Below, in pieces: positions 35,576-44,202 of a stretch of DNA of 64,000 bases. The translations under genes and the position numbers were made by a program. The number at the start of each line of letters is the position of its first letter. Positions within the stretch are counted from its first letter, which is position 1. The stretch spans positions 2,418,001 to 2,482,000 of the forward strand of contig NC_013165.1 of NCBI RefSeq assembly GCF_000023885.1, written 5' to 3'. The notes under the pieces are model-generated. The model was not told the origin of the DNA, did not search any database, and saw only the letters and a list, made by a program, of their open reading frames with translations. This DNA is from Slackia heliotrinireducens DSM 20476 (GTDB taxonomy: Bacteria; Actinomycetota; Coriobacteriia; Coriobacteriales; Eggerthellaceae).

Positions 35576-35607
35576 TTGAGCCGCTGGCACATGTTCCAAC
35601 GGCTCAA
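35576..35607 (-). terminator. Probable terminator after the MoaE-like gene
   Basis: Stem TTGAGCCGcTGG / CCAaCGGCTCAA with one mismatch and an 8-base loop, 22 bases past the stop at 35629. The tract beyond it on the minus strand (CATTTCGCCTTTTC) is only moderately T-rich. Confidence 0.55.
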
Positions 35608-35628
35608 GCGTCGTAAACGAGTTTACGT

Positions 35629-36024
35629 CTATGCGAAGATTTCGCGCTCCACCACCAGGTTGTTCTTGATGTGGCCCACCAGCTTCTGCAGCGCGTCGAT
35701 GCAGCGTGGGCGGATGTCGGCACCGATGAGCACATACATAAGCGAATCGCCTACGTTGCACACGCCCTCGTTCAGCCACACGCGCACGTAATACACGCCG
35801 TCCCAGGTCAGAGCCTCTTCAATGGCCTTCTGCAGGCCTTCCTCATCATACGAGAAATCCACCTGGACCACTTCGCCCAAGCCCTCGACGCCTTCGCGCA
35901 CCTGTTTTTTCGGAGTGGCGCGCACCACGCCGTTATGCGTGAGATACATGCCGCACTGTGCAGCTTTCGGATCCTGCTTGGCCTCTTTCAGCCACTGATC
36001 GATGGACGGTTCTTGTTTAGCCAT
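35629..36024 (-). CDS. MoaE-like protein (molybdopterin synthase large-subunit family)
   Basis: 131 residues from ATG 36024 (GGAGCGAGTT upstream). The region MYLTHNGVVRATPKK, the central acidic strand and the C-terminal DIRPRCIDALQKLVGHIKNN recall MoaE. The usual catalytic Lys stretch near the end (PIWKKE type) reads NLVVERE here, so classical molybdopterin synthase activity is doubtful. No moaD is adjacent. Mo enzymes are encoded on both sides of the window, so a cofactor-related role fits, but the assignment is moderate. Confidence 0.65.
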   Translation of the reverse strand: MAKQEPSIDQWLKEAKQDPKAAQCGMYLTHNGVVRATPKKQVREGVEGLGEVVQVDFSYDEEGLQKAIEEALTWDGVYYVRVWLNEGVCNVGDSLMYVLIGADIRPRCIDALQKLVGHIKNNLVVEREIFA

Positions 36025-36115
36025 AACTCGCTCCTGTTCAGCTTGTTGTTTCAGCCACGCTATGTCGCACAATGCAGGACGGCGTGCTGAATTGCTTTTC
36101 TAACGGTTGGACCGC

Positions 36116-36709
36116 CTACGCCAGATAGCCCAGCACGGTTTCGGTGTCGACCACACGGCTGTCGTAGCAGCGGGAGAAGTACTCAAGGCCCGCCTCCTGG
36201 GTGCCGATGAGGAACGTTCCCGTGGCATCCGCCGCAACAATGGTCTTATACCCCAGGAAATACGCCCCTGCCAGCGTCTGCAGAACGCAGATGTTGGTGT
36301 CGCACCCTACAGCGATAATGGTGTCGACACCCAGCTCGCGCAAGGAAATGTCCAAATCGGTCTGGAAGAACCCGTTGTAGCGCCGCTTCGGGATAATGCG
36401 GTCGGTAGGCTGCACGTCAAACTCATCCAGAGGAAGGCTGCCCTGGGTGTTTACCATGCCGTGTTCGCCCCATAGCGTGAGCTCAAGATCGACTTCCGGC
36501 AGGTGGTTGTCATCAGAGAAGATGACAGGCACGCCCTTGGCACGAGCCGCCTTTACGATGCGGACGGCATTTTCGGCCATGGTTTCCAAACCGGGAACGG
36601 TGCCTTCGTTACCGCCAAGTATGTCGATAACGAGCACGGCAGTTTTGCTCAGGTCGATTTCGTTGGACTGCTGCCAAGCAGTCTTTTGAGGAACAGGCAG
36701 ATACGGCAT
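36116..36709 (-). CDS. Isochorismatase-like cysteine hydrolase
   Basis: 197 residues. The catalytic triad is visible as Asp in AVLVIDILGGNEG, Lys in IIPKRRYNGFFQTDL and Cys in GCDTNICVLQT. The family includes nicotinamidases, ureidoacrylate and related amidohydrolases; the substrate cannot be decided by eye. AGGAGG precedes ATG 36709. It is transcribed as a single gene, divergent from dinB. Confidence 0.88.
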   Translation of the reverse strand: MPYLPVPQKTAWQQSNEIDLSKTAVLVIDILGGNEGTVPGLETMAENAVRIVKAARAKGVPVIFSDDNHLPEVDLELTLWGEHGMVNTQGSLPLDEFDVQPTDRIIPKRRYNGFFQTDLDISLRELGVDTIIAVGCDTNICVLQTLAGAYFLGYKTIVAADATGTFLIGTQEAGLEYFSRCYDSRVVDTETVLGYLA

Positions 36710-36849
36710 GACTCAACCTCCTTACATTTTTTAAGCCATTCTACGCCCATCTGGAACAATGCGGACAACGAAACGGCAACCTGCGAAACTCTACATTTTG
36801 TTCGATTGACAAGAGCCTTTCTTGCTGCAACAATGATACCACAAAAACA

Positions 36850-36863
36850 CGAACAAACGTTCT
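36850..36863. promoter_or_regulatory. LexA (SOS) box upstream of dinB
   Basis: CGAACAAACGTTCT matches the Gram-positive/actinobacterial SOS box CGAAC-N4-GTTCG at all but the last base. It ends 19 bases before the dinB ATG, so a bound repressor would block transcription or initiation. Confidence 0.85.
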
Positions 36864-36882
36864 TTATTTTAGGAGGTTTTTC

Positions 36883-38181
36883 ATGACGGAACGCGTTGTT
36901 CTGCACGTTGATATGAACGCGTTCTATGCGTCGGTCGAGCAGCATAAAAATCCATCCCTCAGAGGCCGGCCCATAGCGGTCGCAGGCAATCCAGAGCGCC
37001 GCAACGGCATCATCCTTGCGAAAAGCCGCGAGGCGAAAGCGTGCGGGGTCAAAACGGCCGAGGCCTTATGGCAGGCGAAGGAGAAATGCCCGGATATCAT
37101 CTTCGTACCGCCTGATTACCGATCCTACCTGCGGTATTCTCGCTTCGCCAGGCAGATTTACTACCAATATTCCGACCAGGTCGAACCTTTCGGATTGGAT
37201 GAAAGCTGGATCGAGCTCACCCATACGCTGCACCTCCATGGCGGAGATGCCATGCTCGTTGCGGAAGAAATCAGCGAACGCATCAAAGCGGAGCTGGGGC
37301 TTACCGTATCGGTAGGTGTGTCGTTCAACAAAGTGTTCGCCAAGTTCGGAAGCGACACCGATCCGGGCGACGGCATCATGCGTATAACTCCGCGCAACTT
37401 TCGAAGCATCGTATGGCCGCACCCGGTCGATGAGCTCATCTACGTAGGGCGCGCCACCAAATCGAAGCTGAACTCCTCTGCGGTATTCACCATCGGGGAT
37501 CTGGCCTGCGCCTCCGACACGCTGCTGCAGCGGCGGCTTGGCAAGATGGGCGGCATCATCAAGATGTTCGCAAATGGCCAGGACATAAGCCCCGTCAAGG
37601 TTATGGATCCCGCGAAAGCCGATGCGGACTATGCCATCAAATCCATTGGCAACGGACTCACGGCACCGCACGACCTCGTGACCGAACGAGAGGCGAAAGC
37701 CCTCATATACTTGCTATCCGAATCGGTTGCGCAGCGGCTGAGGGAATGCCGGATGCGGGCGCGCACCATCGCCATCAGCGTCAGAGGGCATGACCTGCTG
37801 GGCTACACGCGGCAGGCGCCGCTGCCTGCTCCCAGCAACATCACCGAAGAGCTTTCCCGCGCGGCGTTCGCCCTGCTTCGAGCGAACGAACCCCTCGACC
37901 GTATCCATCCCGTGAGGGCCTTGGGCGTGCGGGCGTGCAACCTGGTTTCGGCCGACCTTCCTGTACAGGAAGACCTGTTCGGCGATGTGGCGGCCCGGGA
38001 ATCGCTTGAGCGGTTAGACGCCACCATCGACGACCTGCGACGGCGTTTCGGAAACGGATGCGTGAAACGCATGGTGGAGCTTTCGGACGAAGCCATGGCT
38101 GGCCTCGATATCAAACGGGACAACATCATCCACCCCGTCGGGTTCTTCGCGCCCGACGCCCATAGCAGGAGCGCCTCATGA
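36883..38181 (+). CDS. dinB: Y-family DNA polymerase IV (DinB type)
   Basis: 432-residue translesion polymerase. Metal-binding motifs are LHVDMNAFYASVEQ (first Asp) and EPFGLDESWIELT (Asp-Glu), and the steric-gate region NAFYAS is typical. The little-finger domain is present at the C-terminus. It carries an SOS box and AGGAGG site directly upstream. Its stop overlaps the ATG of the next small gene. The sequence is of the Firmicute-type DinB rather than ImuB, because the catalytic carboxylates are intact. Confidence 0.93.
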   Translation: MTERVVLHVDMNAFYASVEQHKNPSLRGRPIAVAGNPERRNGIILAKSREAKACGVKTAEALWQAKEKCPDIIFVPPDYRSYLRYSRFARQIYYQYSDQVEPFGLDESWIELTHTLHLHGGDAMLVAEEISERIKAELGLTVSVGVSFNKVFAKFGSDTDPGDGIMRITPRNFRSIVWPHPVDELIYVGRATKSKLNSSAVFTIGDLACASDTLLQRRLGKMGGIIKMFANGQDISPVKVMDPAKADADYAIKSIGNGLTAPHDLVTEREAKALIYLLSESVAQRLRECRMRARTIAISVRGHDLLGYTRQAPLPAPSNITEELSRAAFALLRANEPLDRIHPVRALGVRACNLVSADLPVQEDLFGDVAARESLERLDATIDDLRRRFGNGCVKRMVELSDEAMAGLDIKRDNIIHPVGFFAPDAHSRSAS

Positions 38182-38450
38182 GTGCGCGGGGCGTCATGCG
38201 ACGCGAGAAGCACTACGTGGCAGTCAACGCCCATTTCGATGCGAACGGGCGGCTTATGCCGGAATCCATCGAGTGGGACGACGGCCGCGTGTTCGGCATC
38301 GACCAGGTGAAAGACGTAAGGCGGGCGGCATCCCTTAAAACAGGCGGCGACGGCATCCGCTACACCATTCGTATCGGCGAGCGGGTCACCTACCTGTTCT
38401 TCGAGGACCCTCGGTGGTTTGTGGAGGAGAAGGTGGTCGAATTGCCTTGA
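38178..38450 (+). CDS. Small protein co-translated with dinB
   Basis: 90 residues; its ATG overlaps the dinB stop (CATGAG), so the two are coupled and share the SOS promoter. The sequence (HYVAVNAHFDANGRLMPESI, then IRIGERVTYLFFEDPRWFVE) resembles the short proteins that follow dinB in many Gram-positives. Their function is not established. A modulator of the polymerase is a reasonable inference from coupling. Confidence 0.78.
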   Translation: MSARGVMRREKHYVAVNAHFDANGRLMPESIEWDDGRVFGIDQVKDVRRAASLKTGGDGIRYTIRIGERVTYLFFEDPRWFVEEKVVELP

Positions 38451-38534
38451 TTCCCGAAACTGCGGCAAACGACCGCAGCATCAGACAAATATGCGCGACG
38501 GAAAGCTCCGCCGCGCATCATATCGACATGCGCC

Positions 38535-39479
38535 TTACGAGGCATGTCCTCGCAGCTCTTCGCAAAGCGCCAGGTCGCCAAGGGTTTTGGATTCGATCTG
38601 GCGGATGCGTTCCCGGGTCACGCCCAGTTGATCGCCAATCTGAGCCAAGGTTCGGGGCTCGCCGTCCACGATACCGAAGCGCAGCTCGATGATCTTGCGT
38701 TCCCGTTCGGGAAGCCGGCTCAGCGCCGACGCCACATCGTCGCGCAGCATGGCTTCGGCCGCCGCATCGAAAGCATCCTCGGAGTTTCGGTCCTCGATGA
38801 AGTCGCCTATTTCACTCGTCTTATCGTCGCCCACAGGCGTTTCGAGGGACAGCGGCTCGGATCCCAGCTTTAAAAGCTCGACCACGCACTGCTCGCTTAT
38901 GCCTAGCCTGTCGGCAATTTCAGCAGGGCTGGGATCGCGCTCGAGTTCGTCTGCAAGCTCATGTTGGACACGAACCACCTTGTTCATAAGTCCAACCACG
39001 TGCACGGGCAGCCGGATGGTTCGGGCCTTATCGGCAATTGCCCGCGTTACCGCCTGACGAATCCACCAGGTTGCGTACGTGGACAGCTTGAAGCCCTTCG
39101 TGTAGTCGAACTTCTCCACTGCGCGAATCAGACCGAGATTGCCTTCTTGCACCAGGTCAAGCAGGGGCAGGCCGCGTCCCCTGTACTTTTTGGCGATCGA
39201 TACCACCAAACGCAGGTTTGCGGCCACCAGCTTGTCTTTCGCCTCTTGGCCGGCACGTTGCACGCGCAGGAGCTTCCGACATTCGCGTCGATCGACTTCG
39301 ACGGACCCCTCGTTCATCTGGGCAAGGGCCGCTTCAGCCGCAAGCCCTGTTTGGTACTTTTTGGCCAGCTCGACCTCTTCAGCCGGCGTGAGCAGGTCGA
39401 CCTTGCCGATGTCGCGCAGATACATGCGGATGGAATCCCCCACCACATTGACCTGGCGAGCATGTTCGTTTCGCGCCAT
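38535..39479 (-). CDS. RNA polymerase sigma-70 family factor (RpoD/SigA-like)
   Basis: 314 residues from ATG 39479 (GGAAGGAGGG upstream). Region 1.2 is [20 protein letters not shown]; region 2 has [20 protein letters not shown] and [20 protein letters not shown]; region 3 has [20 protein letters not shown]; region 4 ends [19 protein letters not shown]. Region 1.1 is absent, so it is either a short primary sigma or a group 2 factor like SigB/HrdB relatives. It is convergent with the dinB operon. Confidence 0.92.
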   Translation of the reverse strand: MARNEHARQVNVVGDSIRMYLRDIGKVDLLTPAEEVELAKKYQTGLAAEAALAQMNEGSVEVDRRECRKLLRVQRAGQEAKDKLVAANLRLVVSIAKKYRGRGLPLLDLVQEGNLGLIRAVEKFDYTKGFKLSTYATWWIRQAVTRAIADKARTIRLPVHVVGLMNKVVRVQHELADELERDPSPAEIADRLGISEQCVVELLKLGSEPLSLETPVGDDKTSEIGDFIEDRNSEDAFDAAAEAMLRDDVASALSRLPERERKIIELRFGIVDGEPRTLAQIGDQLGVTRERIRQIESKTLGDLALCEELRGHAS

Positions 39480-39596
39480 GACGCCCTCCTTCCGTCGGTG
39501 TTGAATCGGTTTCGGCCGATTCACCTGACGGCAAGTATAGAAACGTCTTCCGACAAGGATTGCGCAATCGACCTGCGCATTGCCGCATGAACAAGA

Positions 39597-39632
39597 ACGG
39601 GCCGAAAGCTCTTCGGCTTCCGACCCGTTTCC
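39597..39632 (-). terminator. Terminator after sulP
   Basis: AACGGG and CCGAAAG pair with CTTCGG and CCCGTT in a slightly bulged stem. It sits just beyond the sulP stop at 39638. On the minus strand CTTGTTC follows. Confidence 0.6.
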
Positions 39633-39637
39633 TAGGA

Positions 39638-41470
39638 CTATTCCTCTTCGTCTTCCCCGTCGTCATCGTCGTCCATGTCTGTAGCCTTGTGCATGGCCGC
39701 AGCAACGCTGTCGGGCGGCGCATCGACGCTCACGCCGGAGCGTTTCAGGACGATGACCTCGGAGTCGGCCTGCGACGCGTCTTTGAGCGCTGCCGCGCGG
39801 TTCGGGAACACCTTCGCCCGACGCAGCACGCGCTTGAGCTCGGATCGGGTATACCGATCCAGCGTCGGCATGAGCGCCCGGACGATGCGCACCTCCACGC
39901 CGCGGGAGTCGATCAGGTCGAGCAGCTGGACCAACCGGTCGGTCGCCGTGGTGTCCAGGCCAGTGACCTCGGAGATGTTCAGGATCAAAACGTCGGTCCC
40001 GTCGTCCATCTTGTCCAGGATGGACGCCTCCACCTCGTGGATGTTCATGAACGAAATCATGCCGCTGAGGTTCGCCACCGCATAATCCGAGGGGATTTTC
40101 ATGCCGGCCGAAGCCCTGCGATCGCGGGTCACAAGCACGCCGCCACGCTCGTCGGTCTCGACCGTAACGACACCCAGGTACTTCTCGCTGTCGGTGTGCC
40201 TTTGACGCAGGAACAGCACCAGGAAGGACATGGCGACGCCCACAATGACACCCTGGGCTGCGCCGAGGAACACCACGGCTGCACCCGTGACAAGAAACAC
40301 CAGGAACTCGACGGCCATCTTGCGGCAGTAGCGGATGATCTTTCCGAATTCGACCGCGGTAATGAGCGCGTCGATGACGATGGCTGCCAGCACAGGCTCG
40401 GGCAGGAAGTAGAGAACCGGGGCGGCGAACAGCACGACGATGAGCACCGCCGCCGCGGCAGCGATGGACACGATTTGCGAACGGGCGCCCGCATTGTCGC
40501 CTGCCAGCGTGCGGGAGAGGCTGGCGGAGCAGGTCACGCTGCCGATGAACGCGGAGAACAGGTTGGCGAAACCGAATGCGATCAGCTCGTGGTTTTCGTT
40601 ACCTTCCTCGTCGTGCTTCATGGCGAAGATGTCCACCGTCAGCAGCGATTCGCATGCGGAAACCAACGCGATAAGCAAGCCGCATAGCGCCGCCAGCCCG
40701 ATGTTGATGCTCTTGAAATCGGGCAGACCCACATCCGGAAGGCCGGCGGGAATCGACCCCAGAACGTCCACGCCCATCGCTTCGAAATCGAAGAACCAAG
40801 ACCCGAACGTCGCAACCACCAGGACGATCAGCGAAACCGGGATGCGCGGTGCGAAGTGCTGGGTTATGAGAATGATGACCAATGCGGACACACCCAGCAC
40901 AACCGACATGCTGTTGGCCTGGGTGATTGTCGCCGCGATGGCCGAAATATTCTGCACTATGCCGCTTCCCATGTCGGAGTGAAGGCCAATCATCTTGGGG
41001 AACTGGCCGACGATGACCACCACGGCGATGCCTGCGATGAAGCCGTGCATGACAGGCATCGGCACGAAGCGCATGACGCGCCCCGCCCCCACGACGCCCA
41101 GGATGATCAGGAAGATTGCCGAGAAGAACGCTATCAGAGGAATGACGGCCAGAGCCTGCTCCGAGCCGGCCACCACGCCCATGCCCGCAATGAGACCGCC
41201 CGTTGCCGCAACCGTGGCCGAATCCATGCCGAACACGATGTTGCGCGAACGGGTAAGCAGCGCGTAGACCGCCGTCGGGATAATCGAACCGTACAAACCG
41301 TAAACCGGAGGCAGGCCCGCAACCTGGGCATAACCCATTGCAACGGGAATGGTCAGTGCAGCGACCACCAGGCCCGCCATAATGTCTGTCAGCGGGTGCA
41401 CATGACGCAGAAGCTCGACCCTGCGCGATGCTGCAAGCCACATCTCTCTCCAGACGCGTTGATAATCCAT
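39638..41470 (-). CDS. SulP/SLC26-family anion transporter with STAS domain
   Basis: 610 residues. About 12 transmembrane segments include the family signature [20 protein letters not shown] and the conserved [16 protein letters not shown]. The cytosolic STAS domain occupies about residues 440-560 ([21 protein letters not shown]). The C-terminus is highly acidic ([13 protein letters not shown]). Members move sulfate, bicarbonate or dicarboxylates; the substrate here is not determined. It is flanked by unrelated genes on the same strand. Confidence 0.92.
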   Translation of the reverse strand: MDYQRVWREMWLAASRRVELLRHVHPLTDIMAGLVVAALTIPVAMGYAQVAGLPPVYGLYGSIIPTAVYALLTRSRNIVFGMDSATVAATGGLIAGMGVVAGSEQALAVIPLIAFFSAIFLIILGVVGAGRVMRFVPMPVMHGFIAGIAVVVIVGQFPKMIGLHSDMGSGIVQNISAIAATITQANSMSVVLGVSALVIILITQHFAPRIPVSLIVLVVATFGSWFFDFEAMGVDVLGSIPAGLPDVGLPDFKSINIGLAALCGLLIALVSACESLLTVDIFAMKHDEEGNENHELIAFGFANLFSAFIGSVTCSASLSRTLAGDNAGARSQIVSIAAAAAVLIVVLFAAPVLYFLPEPVLAAIVIDALITAVEFGKIIRYCRKMAVEFLVFLVTGAAVVFLGAAQGVIVGVAMSFLVLFLRQRHTDSEKYLGVVTVETDERGGVLVTRDRRASAGMKIPSDYAVANLSGMISFMNIHEVEASILDKMDDGTDVLILNISEVTGLDTTATDRLVQLLDLIDSRGVEVRIVRALMPTLDRYTRSELKRVLRRAKVFPNRAAALKDASQADSEVIVLKRSGVSVDAPPDSVAAAMHKATDMDDDDDGEDEEE

Positions 41471-41651
41471 GCTCTCCCCAAGTCATGCGAATGAAAAAAC
41501 CCAGGGTCATCAGACCCTTGGGGCCTCTATTTAAAAAACGAATGGGGTGCATTCTAATACAGAAGCGATTAAGAAACGCCCTTTCAGCCGTCACAATCGT
41601 GCGGAAGCCACGTCTGATTCACATAAACTGCTCAGTCTCTTGACCTGCAGC

Positions 41652-41686
41652 GCAAAAAAGCCGGACGGCGACTGCCATCCGGCTTG
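41652..41686 (-). terminator. Terminator after the HerA-like gene
   Basis: AAGCCGGAcGGC / GCCaTCCGGCTT with TTTTTTG on the minus strand, 20 bases after the stop at 41707. Confidence 0.9.
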
Positions 41687-41706
41687 CAATCAGCATAAAG
41701 GCTGAA

Positions 41707-43341
41707 TTATCGCTTCAACACACCGAGCAGGCCGCGGGCCAAGCCGTTGCCCAGCGTGCGGCTGAGGGATGTAAGCGCCGCATTGGCGATGCGCTCGCGG
41801 TCCCTGCGGCGGGCCGCCTCTTCCTTCTCGATGGCCTTCAGCTCGCGTTCGCGCTGGCGCTCGGCCTCGGCCACCATGCGGGCGAATTCCTTCTCCTCGG
41901 CGGCTTTGCGCTTGGCTTCTTCCTTCTCTATTTCCTTCTGGATACGGGCGGCTTCCTTCTCCGCGGCGATGCGCTCCTTTTCGGCCTGCTTCTCCAATTC
42001 CAGACGCAGCTTTTCTGCCTCGGCCTCGGCAGCCAGACGGTCCGCCTCCTCGGCTGCGGCGATGGCCTTCTTCTCCAAAATCTCGTAGGCGCTCACACGG
42101 TCGATCGGCGTTTTGTATTTCGGCATGAACGCGCCATTGTCAATGATGTAACGCTTGTCGTCGTCGGGCGCGGCATCCATGGAGCACGCCGGCGCGATGA
42201 CCTTCGCGCGCTGCACCACCGACGGCTTTCCGTCGGCATCCAGGAAGCTGATCAGCGCCTCGCCCGTCGCCAGGTCGGTAATGGCCTCGCGTTCGTCGAA
42301 GTCGGGGTTGTCGCGGAAGCTGTCCGCGGCGGCCTTGATGGACTTCTGCTCCGCCGGCGTATACGCGCGCAGGGCGTGCTGCACGCGGTTGCCCAGCTGC
42401 GCCAGTACCTCATCGGGGATGTCGGCGGGGTTCTGGGTGATGAAATACACGCCCACGCCTTTGGAGCGAATGAGCTTGACGATCTGCTCCACCTTGTCGA
42501 GCAGGGCCTTCGGCGCGTCATCGAACAGCAGGTGCGCCTCGTCGAAGAAGAAGCACATCTTGGGCTTGTCCAAATCGCCCGCCTCAGGCAGCATCTCATA
42601 GAGCTCGGAGAGCATCCAGAGCAAAAACGTGGAGTACAGAAGCGGCGACTGGGCCAACTTCACGCAGTCGAGGATATTGACATAGCCCTTGCCGTCCTCG
42701 TCACATTTGAGCCAATCCTCCAGTTCAAGGGCGGGTTCGCCGAAGAATATCTCGCCGCCGGCATCTTCCAGCTCCAGAAGCGAACGTTGGATTGCGCCCA
42801 CGGACGTCTTGGCAATCTGGCCGTAACGGGTGGTGTACTCCTGCGCGTTCTCGCCCAGGTAGGCAATCATGGACCGCAGGTCCTTCAGGTCGAGCAGCAG
42901 CATGCCTTCGTCGTCCGCCACGTGGAAGGCGATGTTGAGCACGCCCTGCTGCACGTCGGTCAAATCCAGCAGACGGGCCAGCAGCACCGGCCCCATCTCC
43001 GTAATGGTGGTGCGCACCGGCGTGCCTTGCTCGCCGAACACGTCCCAGAAGCGTACGGGGCACGCATGGAAATCGTAGTCGTACACGCCCAGCGCGGCCA
43101 GGCGGGCGACCAGCTTTTCCGTAGCCTGACCAGGCACGGCCATGCCGGACACGTCGCCTTTGATATCCGCGAGAAACGTTGGGATACCCGCGTCGCTCAT
43201 GCTTTGGGCGATGGTTTTCAGCGTGACGGTCTTGCCGGTACCTGTGGCGCCGGCGATAAGCCCGTGGCGGTTGGCCATGTGGGGGTACAGATAGACGGGC
43301 TCGGTGCCCTGGGCAATCAGGAGTTTGTCGTCGACATACAT
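41707..43341 (-). CDS. DUF853 family HerA-like ATPase
   Basis: 544 residues from ATG 43341 (MYVDDKLLIAQGTEPVYLYP). Walker A is GATGTGKTVTLK (about residue 30) and Walker B CFFFDEAHLLFDD; YFITQNPADIPDEVL is typical of DUF853/HerA-FtsK-fold ATPases (YjgR group). A C-terminal coiled coil of about 140 residues (EEADRLAAEAEAEKLRLE onward) is highly charged. The cellular role of the family is unclear; nucleic-acid translocation is suspected from the fold. No NurA partner is adjacent. The longer frame to 43569 has no ribosome site. Confidence 0.9.
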   Translation of the reverse strand: MYVDDKLLIAQGTEPVYLYPHMANRHGLIAGATGTGKTVTLKTIAQSMSDAGIPTFLADIKGDVSGMAVPGQATEKLVARLAALGVYDYDFHACPVRFWDVFGEQGTPVRTTITEMGPVLLARLLDLTDVQQGVLNIAFHVADDEGMLLLDLKDLRSMIAYLGENAQEYTTRYGQIAKTSVGAIQRSLLELEDAGGEIFFGEPALELEDWLKCDEDGKGYVNILDCVKLAQSPLLYSTFLLWMLSELYEMLPEAGDLDKPKMCFFFDEAHLLFDDAPKALLDKVEQIVKLIRSKGVGVYFITQNPADIPDEVLAQLGNRVQHALRAYTPAEQKSIKAAADSFRDNPDFDEREAITDLATGEALISFLDADGKPSVVQRAKVIAPACSMDAAPDDDKRYIIDNGAFMPKYKTPIDRVSAYEILEKKAIAAAEEADRLAAEAEAEKLRLELEKQAEKERIAAEKEAARIQKEIEKEEAKRKAAEEKEFARMVAEAERQRERELKAIEKEEAARRRDRERIANAALTSLSRTLGNGLARGLLGVLKR

Positions 43342-43484
43342 GAGGGAATCCCTTCCGATGAAACGGCCGATGCATAGTCTCATTATACCGTGGCAGACAC
43401 CGCGCGACTGGCATGAAACAATACAGGCGCCACACCGCCGTCGGCCTGCACCGATGCCCGACTGCTCCGCCTCAAGAGAGGACG

Positions 43485-44048
43485 CTACTGCGAATCGGTG
43501 GCCTTGCCGCAGTTCAGGATGGGTTCCAAATCGGGCGGCATGCAGGCGAGAACGTAGTCCACGAGGCATTCGCCAGACCGTCCGCTACTCGATATGGTCC
43601 AATCCATGTAAGCCTTCAGCGTCAGATAGTTGTAGTAATACAGCTCGAACAGCACTTTGTCAGTCAGGACCTCAGGGTCAAGCCGCTCCTCGATGATCTC
43701 GCGGTACACGCGGACGGAGCAATCCGCCATTCTGTCAAGCGGATGGATGACTCCGGGCACAGATTCCGTCGAATGCTCGACGTATGTGCCGAGGGATTCG
43801 ACGATGCCGACGCTGCCCAAGAGCAGCGAGCGATAATCGCCCCAGGATTGAGCCGCCTGCCTCAACTGCATTTCATACACGTACTCGACAAGTTCGAACT
43901 TATCCGCAAAATGGTAATAAAAGGTACGGGAGGAAACGCCGCAGTTCCTGGCAATGTCCCCCACCGTGATGTCTTTGATCTTCGCAGAACCCAACAATTC
44001 GACGAAGGATTCGGCGATAAGCTGCTTCGTTCCTTTTCGCTCAATCAT
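43485..44048 (-). CDS. TetR-family transcriptional regulator
   Basis: 187 residues from ATG 44048 (GGGAGGGACTGT upstream). The N-terminal helix-turn-helix is KIKDITVGDIARNCGVSSRT with FYYHFADKFELVEYV after it; the C-terminal half is a helical ligand domain. It is divergent from the DmsA-type oxidoreductase, 154 bases away, so it most likely controls that operon in response to a small molecule such as the enzyme's substrate. That link is inferred from position. Confidence 0.9.
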   Translation of the reverse strand: MIERKGTKQLIAESFVELLGSAKIKDITVGDIARNCGVSSRTFYYHFADKFELVEYVYEMQLRQAAQSWGDYRSLLLGSVGIVESLGTYVEHSTESVPGVIHPLDRMADCSVRVYREIIEERLDPEVLTDKVLFELYYYNYLTLKAYMDWTISSSGRSGECLVDYVLACMPPDLEPILNCGKATDSQ

Positions 44049-44202
44049 ACAGTCCCTCCCCGTCAGCCGGAGACCTTCGTTTTTCATAAAACCACGATTT
44101 TGTGCAACTTTGTCATAACCGGCCGGCATTCAACATTGTAGCGCAGGTCACAGCCCCATTATTGTTTGCACAGCGAGAAAAACCGAAGAAGGGGGGAGCG
44201 TC

